From RGIG7332 sp045589235 (lineage in GTDB: Bacteria > Bacillota > Clostridia > Oscillospirales > JAAYXM01), in NCBI GenBank assembly GCA_045589235.1, contig JAZNOR010000060.1:1-24603 (forward strand): DNA of 24,603 nt, given 5' to 3'. Below the pieces are notes generated by a model. The model was not told the origin of the DNA and did not search any database. It saw only the letters and a list, made by a program, of their open reading frames with translations. Both the position numbers and the translations under genes were made by a program. This document shows positions 7,506-14,839 of this stretch, piece after piece. The first letter of the stretch is position 1, and every line of letters starts with the position of its first letter.

Positions 7506-8165
7506 TTACATAAATTTTTCGCCACTTGATTTTAAAACGCAAACTCTGTGATATTTTACAAAATCAGGCGCAAGCTCAGGGATGTAATTTTTAATTGCAC
7601 GGACCAGAAGTTCAGGATTCAAAGACTCATTACCTGCCGCCAAAACTGCATCAATTATGATTGAGTTGTCTTTGTCTGAAATTGAAATGCTTCTTATAAG
7701 CTCGGTTATATCAACTTCCTTTTCACCGCGCTTTGATTTTTTCATAATGTTAATCGGTTTCTTTGCAAAAAAATCAGATAATATTGAAATGTAATTCTCT
7801 TTAATTCCATTATCATATTCCATTGTAATTTTATATTGTGCAGATGCAATTTCGCGCACCTTTTCACCGTTTTCATATGCAGATATTGCTTTAATACCCT
7901 CCGGAAGTACATGATTCAAGCTCACAATCAAATCAAATGCCGGCATATCATCAAGCAATACAAAATCCATCATTTCACACTCGCTTGTGTATCCAAGTGA
8001 CAAAGGTAAAGCAATAGCAATATAAGCGTGAGGATTAAAACCCTCTGTATGCTTTGCGTTTATTTTAGCTCTTGCAATAGCACGTTGAAGTGTTCTCATA
8101 GTGTCAAGGTGAGAAATATACGCTGCTCTTCCCTCTTTCTTAAACAGAAGTCTCATTTTACGCAT
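7506..8165 (-). CDS. Radical SAM-linked protein, DUF2344 (TIGR03936 type)
   Basis: A 219-residue protein starting MRKMRLLFKKEGRAAYISHLD. The motifs RAAYISHLDTMRTLQRAIARA, GFNPHAYIAIALPLSLGYTSECE and the acidic MDFVLLDD are the recognisable DUF2344 core. Such proteins are encoded next to, or fused to, a TIGR03960-type radical SAM protein; the joint function is unknown. The ATG at 8165 has GGAGGTG 6 bases upstream and overlaps the radical SAM gene by 8 bases (ATGCGTAA), a strong sign of coupled translation. A longer reading to 8198 lacks an RBS. In many Clostridia this pair precedes rng-rplU-rpmA; here it abuts rplS instead. Confidence 0.92.
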   Translation of the reverse strand: MRKMRLLFKKEGRAAYISHLDTMRTLQRAIARAKINAKHTEGFNPHAYIAIALPLSLGYTSECEMMDFVLLDDMPAFDLIVSLNHVLPEGIKAISAYENGEKVREIASAQYKITMEYDNGIKENYISILSDFFAKKPINIMKKSKRGEKEVDITELIRSISISDKDNSIIIDAVLAAGNESLNPELLVRAIKNYIPELAPDFVKYHRVCVLKSSGEKFM

Positions 8166-9993
8166 CACAAACACCTCCGCAAAGAAGCTTATTAGCACCG
8201 CATCCTGTACACTTAACGCGACAGTCGGGCGATATACTCTCAGAAAGTGCAGTTTCCCACTCTTTGATTAAATGGCGTTTTTCAACACCCGTAGAAATGT
8301 GATCCCACGGAAGAATTTCACTTAGTTCTCGTTCTCGTGATGCATAGAAATCCGGATCAACACCACATGCTTTAAACGCATTCATCCACAAATCAAAATC
8401 AAAGAAATCGCCCCAACCGTCAAGGCGAGCGCCACGTTTCCAGGCCTCTTCTATAACTTTGCCAACTCTGCGGTCGCCACGCGCAAAAACAGCTTCAAGA
8501 TAGCTTGTATCCGGCTCGTGCCAGTTATATGTAACCGCTTTAGCTGTAATTTTCTCTCGCAGATAAAGTGCTTTTCTTCTGAACTCATCTCTTGAGCACT
8601 GACCAAACCACTGGAACGGCGTCCCCGGTTTCGGAACAAAGCACGCGGCACTAACTGTTATTTTAACACCGCGCATCTTATTTTTTCCATATTCACGCCA
8701 GGTATGTAAAACCTTGTGAGCAAGGTCTGCAATACCCTCTAAATCCTCATCGGTTTCAGTGGGAAGTCCAATCATAAAGTAAAGCTTAACTGTACTCCAG
8801 CTGCCCTCAAAGGCTACCTTGCACGCGTTTAGTACATCTTCTTCCTGCAGATTTTTATTTATAACAGCACGAAGACGCACTGTACCTGCCTCCGGAGCAA
8901 AGGTAAGACCACTTTTTCTGACCTTTTGAATTCTCTGCATGAGCTCAACCGAGAAATTATCCGCACGTAAAGACGGTAATTGCAAACTTGTTTTATGTGG
9001 TTCGCACCAATCCAAAAGTCCGTCTGCAAGCTCCGGAAGTTCTTTATAATCGCTTGTTGAAAGTGATGCGAGTGAAATTTCTTCATATCCTGAAGCTTCA
9101 CACATAGCAATTCCCTGTTCAATCAACGTTTTTGCACGCTTAGCTCTAACAGGTCTGTAAGCATAGCCCGCCTGGCAGAAACGGCAGCCGCGGATACATC
9201 CTCGAAACACCTCTAAAACAACGCGGTCGTGAACAATTTCAGTTGATGGAACTATCATTTTAGTCGGATAATAAACGCTATCTAAATCCTGGATAATTCT
9301 TTTTGTTATTATCTCCGGTGCATTTTCTTTAGCAGTGCGCGATGCAATTGTTCCGTCTTCATTATAAGTAAACTCATACAGACTTGGAACATATGTGCCG
9401 GGAATCTGCGCTGCAGCAATTAAAAACTCGCGTTTTGATTTTCCCTCTTTGCGGTATTCACGGTATAAATCCACGATTTCAGGTAAATGTTCTTCACCCT
9501 CACCGATTGAGAATAAATCAACAAAATCACAAAGCGGCTCAGGATTGTATGCACAAGGTCCTCCTGCAATTACAAGCGGCGCATCTTCGCCTCTGTCCTC
9601 AGCACGAATCTTAATTCCACCAAGGTCTAACATATTTAAAACTGCAGAATAGCACATTTCATACTGCAATGTAAATGCAACTATGTCAAAATCGCAAAGC
9701 GGGTCACCGCTTTCTAAACTATACAGCTTAATATCATTTGCGCGCATAGCCTCTTCCATATCTGACCATACTGCAAAAGCGCGCTCGCACCAGACGCCAT
9801 TCATATTATTAAGAACACCGTATAATATGCGAAGTCCGAGGTGCGACATACCTATTTCATAAACATCAGGGAAACAAAATGCAAACCGTAAATCAACATC
9901 CTTTTTATCTTTCATTGTGGCATTGTATTCTCCGCCAGTATAGCGTGCAGGCTTTTGAACACTACTTAAAATCCTGTCTAATCCTTTTTGCAT
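8158..9993 (-). CDS. Uncharacterised radical SAM protein (TIGR03960 type)
   Basis: A 611-residue protein starting MQKGLDRILSSVQKPARYTG. Residues about 30-190 look like a B12-binding-type Rossmann segment (FCFPDVYEIGMSHLG, VIAGGPCAYNPEP, SIGEGEE). The radical SAM core follows, with the [4Fe-4S] motif C266-x3-C270-x2-C273 in RGCIRGCRFCQAGY and FAPEAGT/GLPTETDEDLEGI downstream. The last 21 residues contain a second CX3CX2C set (C591, C595, C598) plus C605 and C609, possibly an auxiliary cluster. The reaction is unknown; an RNA or ribosomal-protein substrate is a guess from the usual ribosomal-gene neighbourhood. The ATG at 9993 is 7 bases after AAGGAGG; the longer reading to 10164 crosses the ilvE terminator and promoter. 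It overlaps DUF2344 by 8 bases. Confidence 0.92.
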   Translation of the reverse strand: MQKGLDRILSSVQKPARYTGGEYNATMKDKKDVDLRFAFCFPDVYEIGMSHLGLRILYGVLNNMNGVWCERAFAVWSDMEEAMRANDIKLYSLESGDPLCDFDIVAFTLQYEMCYSAVLNMLDLGGIKIRAEDRGEDAPLVIAGGPCAYNPEPLCDFVDLFSIGEGEEHLPEIVDLYREYRKEGKSKREFLIAAAQIPGTYVPSLYEFTYNEDGTIASRTAKENAPEIITKRIIQDLDSVYYPTKMIVPSTEIVHDRVVLEVFRGCIRGCRFCQAGYAYRPVRAKRAKTLIEQGIAMCEASGYEEISLASLSTSDYKELPELADGLLDWCEPHKTSLQLPSLRADNFSVELMQRIQKVRKSGLTFAPEAGTVRLRAVINKNLQEEDVLNACKVAFEGSWSTVKLYFMIGLPTETDEDLEGIADLAHKVLHTWREYGKNKMRGVKITVSAACFVPKPGTPFQWFGQCSRDEFRRKALYLREKITAKAVTYNWHEPDTSYLEAVFARGDRRVGKVIEEAWKRGARLDGWGDFFDFDLWMNAFKACGVDPDFYASRERELSEILPWDHISTGVEKRHLIKEWETALSESISPDCRVKCTGCGANKLLCGGVCDA

Positions 9994-10025
9994 CTTGCAT
10001 CCTCCTTGTGTTTGTTGCTTTATAT

Positions 10026-10054
10026 ATAATAGCGGATTTTTCAAAAATTTACAA
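10026..10054 (-). promoter_or_regulatory. Sigma-A-type promoter of the radical SAM/DUF2344 operon
   Basis: Minus-strand TTGTAA (10049-10054), 17-base spacer, TATTAT (10026-10031), 33 bases upstream of the start codon. It lies directly after the T-run of the ilvE terminator. Confidence 0.65.
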
Positions 10055-10056
10055 GA

Positions 10057-10089
10057 GAAAAAATAAAAGACGCCGTTACGGCGTCTTTT
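10057..10089 (-). terminator. Intrinsic terminator of ilvE
   Basis: An 11-bp stem AAAAGACGCCG / CGGCGTCTTTT (10065-10075 with 10079-10089) with a 3-base loop is followed on the minus strand by TATTTTTTCTC. It lies 4 bases past the ilvE stop codon. Confidence 0.9.
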
Positions 10090-10093
10090 AAAA

Positions 10094-11164
10094 TTAGTCG
10101 ACATTAACAGTCCAGTTAAACTTGTCAGCAACCTTGCCCCACTGAATGCCTGTAATGGTATCATAGAGTTTCTGGCTTACTGCACCGATTTCATTGTTGT
10201 TAATTGTGAATACATCATCCTTATATCTAAGTTTGCCAACAGGTGAAATAACAGCAGCAGTACCTGTACCAAAGCACTCTTCCAAGGTGCCGTCTTTAGC
10301 AGCTGCAACAAGCTCGTCAACAGAAATTCTTCTTTCCTCAACATCGTAACCGAGCGACTTACAAAGCTCAATAACAGAGTTTCTTGTAACGCCCGGGAGA
10401 ATGCTTCCGTTGAGCATCGGAGTAATTACCTTACCATTAATCTTAAAGAAGATGTTCATAGCGCCAACTTCTTCTATGTACTTTCTCTCAACACCGTCAA
10501 GCCAGAGAACCTGTGAATAACCATCATCATGCGCCTTGACCTGAGCAGCAAGACTTGCAGCGTAGTTACCGCCGGTCTTTGCAAATCCCATACCGCCCTT
10601 TACTGCGCGGACATAGTCATCTTCAATCCAGATACCAACCGGAGCAAGGCCGTTTTCATAGTATGCACCACTCGGAGCAAGAATAATGATGAACATATAT
10701 GTCTTAGACGGTGCAACGCCCAAGAATTCATCAGTTGCAATAACAAACGGTCTGATATAGAGTGATGTTCCGTCATCCTCCGGAATCCACTCCTCGTCGA
10801 CCTTAACGATTGCCTTAACGGCATCAACAAAGTCTTCAACCGGAATTTCAGGAATGCAAAGACGCTCGTTACTTGCATTAGCGCGCTTAGCGTTCATATC
10901 AGGTCTGAAAAGACGAGCCTTGCCGTCTGCACCGCGATATGCCTTTAAGCCCTCGAACATTTCCTGACCGTAGTGAAATACCATACAAGACGGGTCAAGA
11001 GATAATGCACCGTACGGAACTATTCTTGCATCGTGCCAACCCTTTCCCTCAGTGTAGTCCATAATAAACATATGGTCAGTAAAAATTTTACCAAAGCCAA
11101 GCTTTGTGCCCGGAGCCGGTTTAGCCTTCGGGGTTGTTGTCTTTTGAATTTTAATATCTAACAT
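10094..11164 (-). CDS. ilvE: Branched-chain amino acid aminotransferase
   Basis: PLP enzyme interconverting Leu/Ile/Val and their 2-oxo acids. The 356-residue length and motifs (FHYGQEMFEGLKAYR, YIRPFVIATDEFLGV, GFAKTGGNYAASL with Schiff-base K196, EVGAMNIFF, GSILPGVTRNSVIEL, ECFGTGTAAVISPVG) are those of the long BCAT class (about 350 residues, like eukaryotic BCAT). The ATG follows GGGAGG with an 8-base gap. It is monocistronic with its own promoter and terminator. No T-box or attenuator-like leader is visible in the short upstream region, unlike many leucine/isoleucine operons. Confidence 0.97.
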   Translation of the reverse strand: MLDIKIQKTTTPKAKPAPGTKLGFGKIFTDHMFIMDYTEGKGWHDARIVPYGALSLDPSCMVFHYGQEMFEGLKAYRGADGKARLFRPDMNAKRANASNERLCIPEIPVEDFVDAVKAIVKVDEEWIPEDDGTSLYIRPFVIATDEFLGVAPSKTYMFIIILAPSGAYYENGLAPVGIWIEDDYVRAVKGGMGFAKTGGNYAASLAAQVKAHDDGYSQVLWLDGVERKYIEEVGAMNIFFKINGKVITPMLNGSILPGVTRNSVIELCKSLGYDVEERRISVDELVAAAKDGTLEECFGTGTAAVISPVGKLRYKDDVFTINNNEIGAVSQKLYDTITGIQWGKVADKFNWTVNVD

Positions 11165-11194
11165 TTTCTATGCCTCCCAAATGCAATTTAGTTT

Positions 11195-11223
11195 ATTATA
11201 TCACATTTTTCTTCTTATGCAAA
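11195..11223 (-). promoter_or_regulatory. Sigma-A-type promoter of ilvE
   Basis: Minus-strand TTTGCA (11218-11223), 17-base spacer, TATAAT (11195-11200), 31 bases upstream of the ilvE ATG. Confidence 0.65.
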
Positions 11224-11287
11224 CAATAATTTGCACAGAATAAAAACTTTTTTTTGCTACATTTTCGTTACATTATTGTCTTTACAC

Positions 11288-11316
11288 TTGTTATAAATAA
11301 TTTTTTGTGTTAAAAT
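11288..11316 (+). promoter_or_regulatory. Sigma-A-type promoter for the 11339 gene and recombinase
   Basis: TTGTTA (11288-11293), 17-base spacer, TAAAAT (11311-11316). Start codon is 23 bases downstream with GGTGGTGG as the RBS. It is divergent from the ilvE promoter. Confidence 0.6.
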
Positions 11317-11338
11317 CCATTTATAAGGTGGTGGAATT

Positions 11339-12397
11339 ATGAAGCGTTTCTTTTCGGTTTTACTTATTTTCACATTACTTTTTGTTCCGTTTTCAACATC
11401 TGCCGCAAACGAAGTTTATGTCGGCATAAATAATGCAATGCTTTCTCTTACAAATCATATGCCGTATAACTCAGGTGGTACTTGGTATATGGATTACATT
11501 GATTTCACGCGCGGAGATTTAGGGCTTAGCGCATCATATAATAAAAACCTCGGTACCGCTGTTGTTTACAACGGTGAAAAAGCTCTTGTTTTTGATATAA
11601 ATAGTGGAACAGCTACCATAAATAATAAAAAGCACAATCAAAAAGCCGTTTTAAAAAACGGCACGGTCTATCTTCCTGTTTCATTTGTATGTGAACAGTT
11701 TGGAATTAGCTATTCATATTTAAACGAGGTCTCTACTCTTCGTCTTGTAACAACCTCAAGTATGTCGGACTCTATGTTTGTCTATATCGCAAAAAACAGA
11801 ATCCCAGAACTTCTTTACGAATACAATGCTAAGAACACTTTAGAAACTCCAAAAAACGACAACGTTGATAAAATTGAAAACAATATAGCAACAGATTCTC
11901 GTTCGCAAACAATTTATGTAACCATTGACATTAAAGATGATAAAAATTTGTCGCAGGTACTTGCGTTACTCGACAGCTATAATGTGGGGGCAACTCTCTT
12001 CTTATCCAAAAATGCTATGCGTGATGATACTTTAGTGCGTAAAGTATACGCAAGCCGTCACTCAATCGGAATTTATGCAGATAATGTTCAAAATGCCGAC
12101 AATGTAAACGAATTGCTCTGCAATATTACGAAAATAAAAACGCGTCTTTTGAGCTTTCAAACAAAAATAGCAGATGCCGAAAAATTCGGATATCGTCAAT
12201 GGGGTTGCAGTATTGATGGCACAAAGCGCTCAGCATCGCAAATCATTTCTGCACTTGATCAGCGCGACTTTACTGTCTTGCATTTCGATGACAGCGATGA
12301 TTCGCTAGCCAAAATGAAACGTATTTTCCCCAATATTGTGCATAAAAATTTCACGGTTCGCACAATAGATATTATTATGACACCGGTTCTGCCTTAA
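11339..12397 (+). CDS. Secreted protein: stalk-like copper-amine-oxidase-N domain plus degenerate NodB (polysaccharide deacetylase) fold
   Basis: A 352-residue exported protein. Residues 1-22 form a signal peptide with a likely cleavage after STSA. Residues about 25-140 resemble the Cu-amine-oxidase N-terminal/stalk domain (KAVLKNGTVYLPVSFVCEQFG). Residues about 190-350 look like a NodB fold (TIYVTIDIKDDKNLSQVLALLDSYNVGATLFLS). The catalytic metal motif TFDDG is replaced by TIDIKDD (195-201). The HxxxH-type motif is reduced to a single His in SRHSIGIYAD (H241). I infer a non-catalytic glycan-binding or structural role at the cell surface. The recombinase gene follows after 13 bases, probably in one transcript. 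The NodB call rests on fold-level resemblance read by eye, so it is moderate. Confidence 0.65.
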   Translation: MKRFFSVLLIFTLLFVPFSTSAANEVYVGINNAMLSLTNHMPYNSGGTWYMDYIDFTRGDLGLSASYNKNLGTAVVYNGEKALVFDINSGTATINNKKHNQKAVLKNGTVYLPVSFVCEQFGISYSYLNEVSTLRLVTTSSMSDSMFVYIAKNRIPELLYEYNAKNTLETPKNDNVDKIENNIATDSRSQTIYVTIDIKDDKNLSQVLALLDSYNVGATLFLSKNAMRDDTLVRKVYASRHSIGIYADNVQNADNVNELLCNITKIKTRLLSFQTKIADAEKFGYRQWGCSIDGTKRSASQIISALDQRDFTVLHFDDSDDSLAKMKRIFPNIVHKNFTVRTIDIIMTPVLP

Positions 12398-12410
12398 GGA
12401 GACATTTCTT

Positions 12411-13430
12411 ATGAAAAAAAAGCAAGAAGAGACATTTACGCTTTTAAATGATTTCACACGTTATCTCGCAACAGTCGGTGGAAGATCACCCAAAACCTGT
12501 GATGAGTATTTTTTAGATTTGCGGCTGTTCTTTCGTTATATGAAATGGTTTTTCGCCTTAGCACCCGAAGCTTCGCTAGAAACACTTGATGAAATCTCTA
12601 TTTCAGATGTCAACCTTGAGCTTATTACAAGAATAAAACTCACGGATGTTTACGCATATCTCGACTACCTTGCGCGCGAGCGCCCTACACACCCTAACAG
12701 TAAGATTTCAAAGCGTGGTCTTTCCGCAACAAGCCGCGCACGTAAAATTGCGGCAATACGAGCTTTTTATAAGTATTTGGAGAAAAAAGCTCGCGTTATA
12801 AATTCAAACCCGATGAGCGACCTTGAAACTCCTAAAATTCGTCGTTCTCTTCCTCGTTATTTATCATTAAATGAAAGCCTTTCGCTTTTAGAGCATATTG
12901 ACGGACCGTTCCGCGAGCGCGATTACTGTATTATTACTATTTTCTTAAATTGCGGTTTACGTGTATCAGAGCTCTGTGGAATAGATTTAACAGATATTCG
13001 AGACGACCAGCTTCGCGTTATCGGTAAAGGCAACAAAGAACGAGTTGTGTATTTAAATGATGCCTGTATCAATGCACTAAACACATATTTAGAGATTAGA
13101 AAACAAATTAAAGAAATTCGTCCGGCAGACAGAAATGCGCTCTTTATAAGCAAGAAGAAGAATCGAATAAGCACCGAAACCGTTAAGTGGCTTGTTAAAA
13201 AATATTGTAGTTTTGCAGGACTGGACCCGAAAATTTCAGTTCACAAATTGCGACACACTTCCGCCACGCTTATGTATCGAAACGGCGTTGATGTTCGTGT
13301 TCTGCAAGAAATTTTAGGGCATCAAAATTTAAATACAACAGAAATTTACACACATGTTGAAGAGGAAGACTTACGAACCGCTGCAAAAGTTAATCCCTTG
13401 TCAAAAGTAACTTTAGATGAAAAGAAATAG
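12411..13430 (+). CDS. Tyrosine recombinase, XerC/XerD-like
   Basis: A 339-residue site-specific recombinase. The N-terminal SAM-like core-binding domain (about 10-130) is followed by the catalytic domain with R184 (NCGLRVSELCG), K206 (GKGNKER), H278 and R281 (HKLRHTSATLM), H304 (LGHQNLNTT) and nucleophile Y313 (EIYTHV). All six catalytic positions are present. Housekeeping Xer enzymes resolve chromosome dimers at dif; the sequence fits that type better than phage integrases, and no attachment sites, tRNA or mobile genes flank it. It is longer than typical XerC/D (about 300), with extra residues near 45-75 and 230-255. RBS AAGGAG precedes the ATG. The stop codon is inside the terminator stem. 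Confidence 0.9.
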   Translation: MKKKQEETFTLLNDFTRYLATVGGRSPKTCDEYFLDLRLFFRYMKWFFALAPEASLETLDEISISDVNLELITRIKLTDVYAYLDYLARERPTHPNSKISKRGLSATSRARKIAAIRAFYKYLEKKARVINSNPMSDLETPKIRRSLPRYLSLNESLSLLEHIDGPFRERDYCIITIFLNCGLRVSELCGIDLTDIRDDQLRVIGKGNKERVVYLNDACINALNTYLEIRKQIKEIRPADRNALFISKKKNRISTETVKWLVKKYCSFAGLDPKISVHKLRHTSATLMYRNGVDVRVLQEILGHQNLNTTEIYTHVEEEDLRTAAKVNPLSKVTLDEKK

Positions 13431-13454
13431 CATCTCATATGAGATGCTATTTTT
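13426..13454 (+). terminator. Intrinsic terminator of the recombinase gene
   Basis: AATAGCATCTC pairs with GAGATGCTATT (13426-13436 with 13441-13451), followed by TTT; the T-run spans 13450-13454. The recombinase TAG stop forms part of the stem. Confidence 0.88.
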
Positions 13455-13503
13455 GTATATTTCTCAAAACTTTTTCAAAAACTACACGCAAGGAGGAATT
13501 TAA

Positions 13504-14040
13504 ATGTTTAATAAAAAATCAATTATTTTAATTTTATGTGTTCTAACTTTCGCTTTTACAGGTTGTGGCAAGAAAGAAGAAATGCCAAATATAACAGCAT
13601 CAATTGACGATATAACCGATGCAATAACAACAGAAATTAAAACCTCATTGCAAAATGCCGGTGTCGCCATTGAATCTGGTGTTGAAAACGGGATGCTAGG
13701 TTCATACAGTGTCAAAAGGTTAAATGATGAAGACTTTAATCTCCCCATTGAATATGATAAGTCAAAGCTGGAAGACGCTCTTGTAGTAACGCATATGATG
13801 AATGTGAAATCGGATATGATTATAGTTTTAAAGGCAAAAACAGATGCTGACATTCCCGAAGTTGAAAATTATATTAAGAAAATAAATCAAGATCATCTAA
13901 AAGCCTGGGAGACTTATCTCCCCGACCAATACGAAAAGGTTAAAAACGGAATGACAAAAACATTCGGCAGATATGTTATATATGTAACTTTTGATGAACC
14001 AAACAAAATAATGTCTGCTGTTGAAAATCTGATGAAATAA
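13504..14040 (+). CDS. Lipoprotein, DUF4358-like
   Basis: A 178-residue protein with a lipoprotein signal peptide and lipobox FTGC (C21), so it is probably anchored on the outer face of the membrane. The mature part is two-thirds alpha/beta: an acidic helix (SIDDITDAITTEI), MLGSYSVKRLND, a stretch VTHMMNVKSDMIIVLKAKTD and a C-terminal YLPDQYEKVKNGMTKTFGRYVIYVTFDEP. This order (self-report strand, helix, 'Y..Q...v..g....GnYv' strand) matches my recollection of DUF4358 lipoproteins of Clostridia, whose function is unknown. AAGGAGG precedes the ATG. It is separated from the recombinase by a terminator, so it likely has its own promoter, which I could not identify confidently. Confidence 0.75.
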   Translation: MFNKKSIILILCVLTFAFTGCGKKEEMPNITASIDDITDAITTEIKTSLQNAGVAIESGVENGMLGSYSVKRLNDEDFNLPIEYDKSKLEDALVVTHMMNVKSDMIIVLKAKTDADIPEVENYIKKINQDHLKAWETYLPDQYEKVKNGMTKTFGRYVIYVTFDEPNKIMSAVENLMK

Positions 14041-14080
14041 ATAAAGGCTATCCGTTAATATAACGGATAGCCTTTATTTT
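14041..14080. terminator. Bidirectional terminator between the DUF4358-like gene and sigK
   Basis: A 17-bp stem (14041-14057 with 14061-14077) has a 3-base loop. The plus side ends ATTTTCC and the minus side ends in a T-rich TATTTATTT. The sigK stop and its last codons lie inside the stem. Confidence 0.85.
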
Positions 14081-14759
14081 CCTTCAAAAACGCATTTTTC
14101 AGCTTTGCAAGAGCTTTTGTTTCAATACGCGACACATATGACCGTGATATTTTACATTTTGTTGCAATTTCTCTTTGCGTGTATCTTTTTTGGTTATACA
14201 GCCCATAACGCATTGCAATAATTTCTCGTTCTCTGTCATCTAAAACATCTCGTACAAGCTCATGAAGAAAAAGCTCAGTATCCTGCGCATCTATTCGCTC
14301 AAGTCGTACATCATTTTCACTTATTACGTCCATCAGTGCGAGGGAATTCCCCTCTTTATCCGTATCAATGGAGTCTGATAAAGATACCTCGCCTGCAAGT
14401 TTTTTTGTTTTACGAAAATGCATTAAAATTTCATTTTCAATGCAACGTGCCGCATAAGTAGCAAGACGCGTTCCGTGTGTTGCTTTAAAAGTAGTAACGC
14501 CTTTAATCAAGCCAATCGTGCCGATTGATATAAGGTCTTCCTGGTCGGAATTGCCTGTGTAATATTTTTTGATTACGTGTGCAACCAAGCGCAAATTATG
14601 TTCAATAAGCTTATTTCGTGCATCCTCATCGCCTGCGCGATATTTTTCAAGATATTCTCTTTCTTCAGCTGCCGTAAGTGCACGCGGAAACGAGCCTGTT
14701 GAAACAAAAAGTGCAAAATAAAAGCTGTTTGCAAAAAAAGCCAGTAATGAACCTAACAT
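14055..14759 (-). CDS. sigK: RNA polymerase sporulation sigma factor, sigma-K
   Basis: A 234-residue sigma-70 family protein matching sigma-K: EHNLRLVAHVIKKYY, DLISIGTIGLIKG, TYAARCIENEILMHFR (region 2), VSLSDSIDTDKEGN, LDDREREIIAMRYGL and the region 4 helix-turn-helix TQREIATKCKISRSYVSRIETKAL. The hydrophobic first about 20 residues (MLGSLLAFFANSFYFALFVS) correspond to the pro-sequence that SpoIVFB removes in Bacillus, where the cut is after residue 20. The gene is uninterrupted, with no skin-type element. The ATG follows AAGGAG with a 9-base gap. It drives late mother-cell genes in sporulation, so this organism or its recent ancestor forms spores. It lies 80 bases downstream of the glycosylase on the same strand; I saw no certain sigma-E promoter in the gap. 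Confidence 0.94.
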   Translation of the reverse strand: MLGSLLAFFANSFYFALFVSTGSFPRALTAAEEREYLEKYRAGDEDARNKLIEHNLRLVAHVIKKYYTGNSDQEDLISIGTIGLIKGVTTFKATHGTRLATYAARCIENEILMHFRKTKKLAGEVSLSDSIDTDKEGNSLALMDVISENDVRLERIDAQDTELFLHELVRDVLDDREREIIAMRYGLYNQKRYTQREIATKCKISRSYVSRIETKALAKLKNAFLKENKGYPLY

Positions 14760-14839
14760 AAAAACATTCTCCTTTACGTTTAATTACTACGCAAAGGAAG
14801 AAAATAAATTGCCTGTCTTTAAAAATTAAGACATGCAAG

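Noticed and set aside
9994..10164. In-frame N-terminal extension of the radical SAM protein
   Set aside because: It would cross the ilvE terminator and the predicted promoter. The RBS and family N-terminus point to the ATG at 9993.
11165..11338. T-box or attenuator leader for ilvE
   Set aside because: The predicted 5' untranslated region is only about 25 bases, too short for a T-box; no conserved T-box sequence is seen.
12411..13430. Tyrosine recombinase as evidence for a mobile element or integron
   Set aside because: No direct or inverted flanking repeats, tRNA, excisionase or cargo genes are present. The protein looks like a housekeeping Xer-type enzyme.
14760..14839. Hairpin between the glycosylase gene and sigK as a terminator
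   Set aside because: Only a 6-bp AT-rich stem (TGTCTT/AAGACA) without a T-run; too weak to call.
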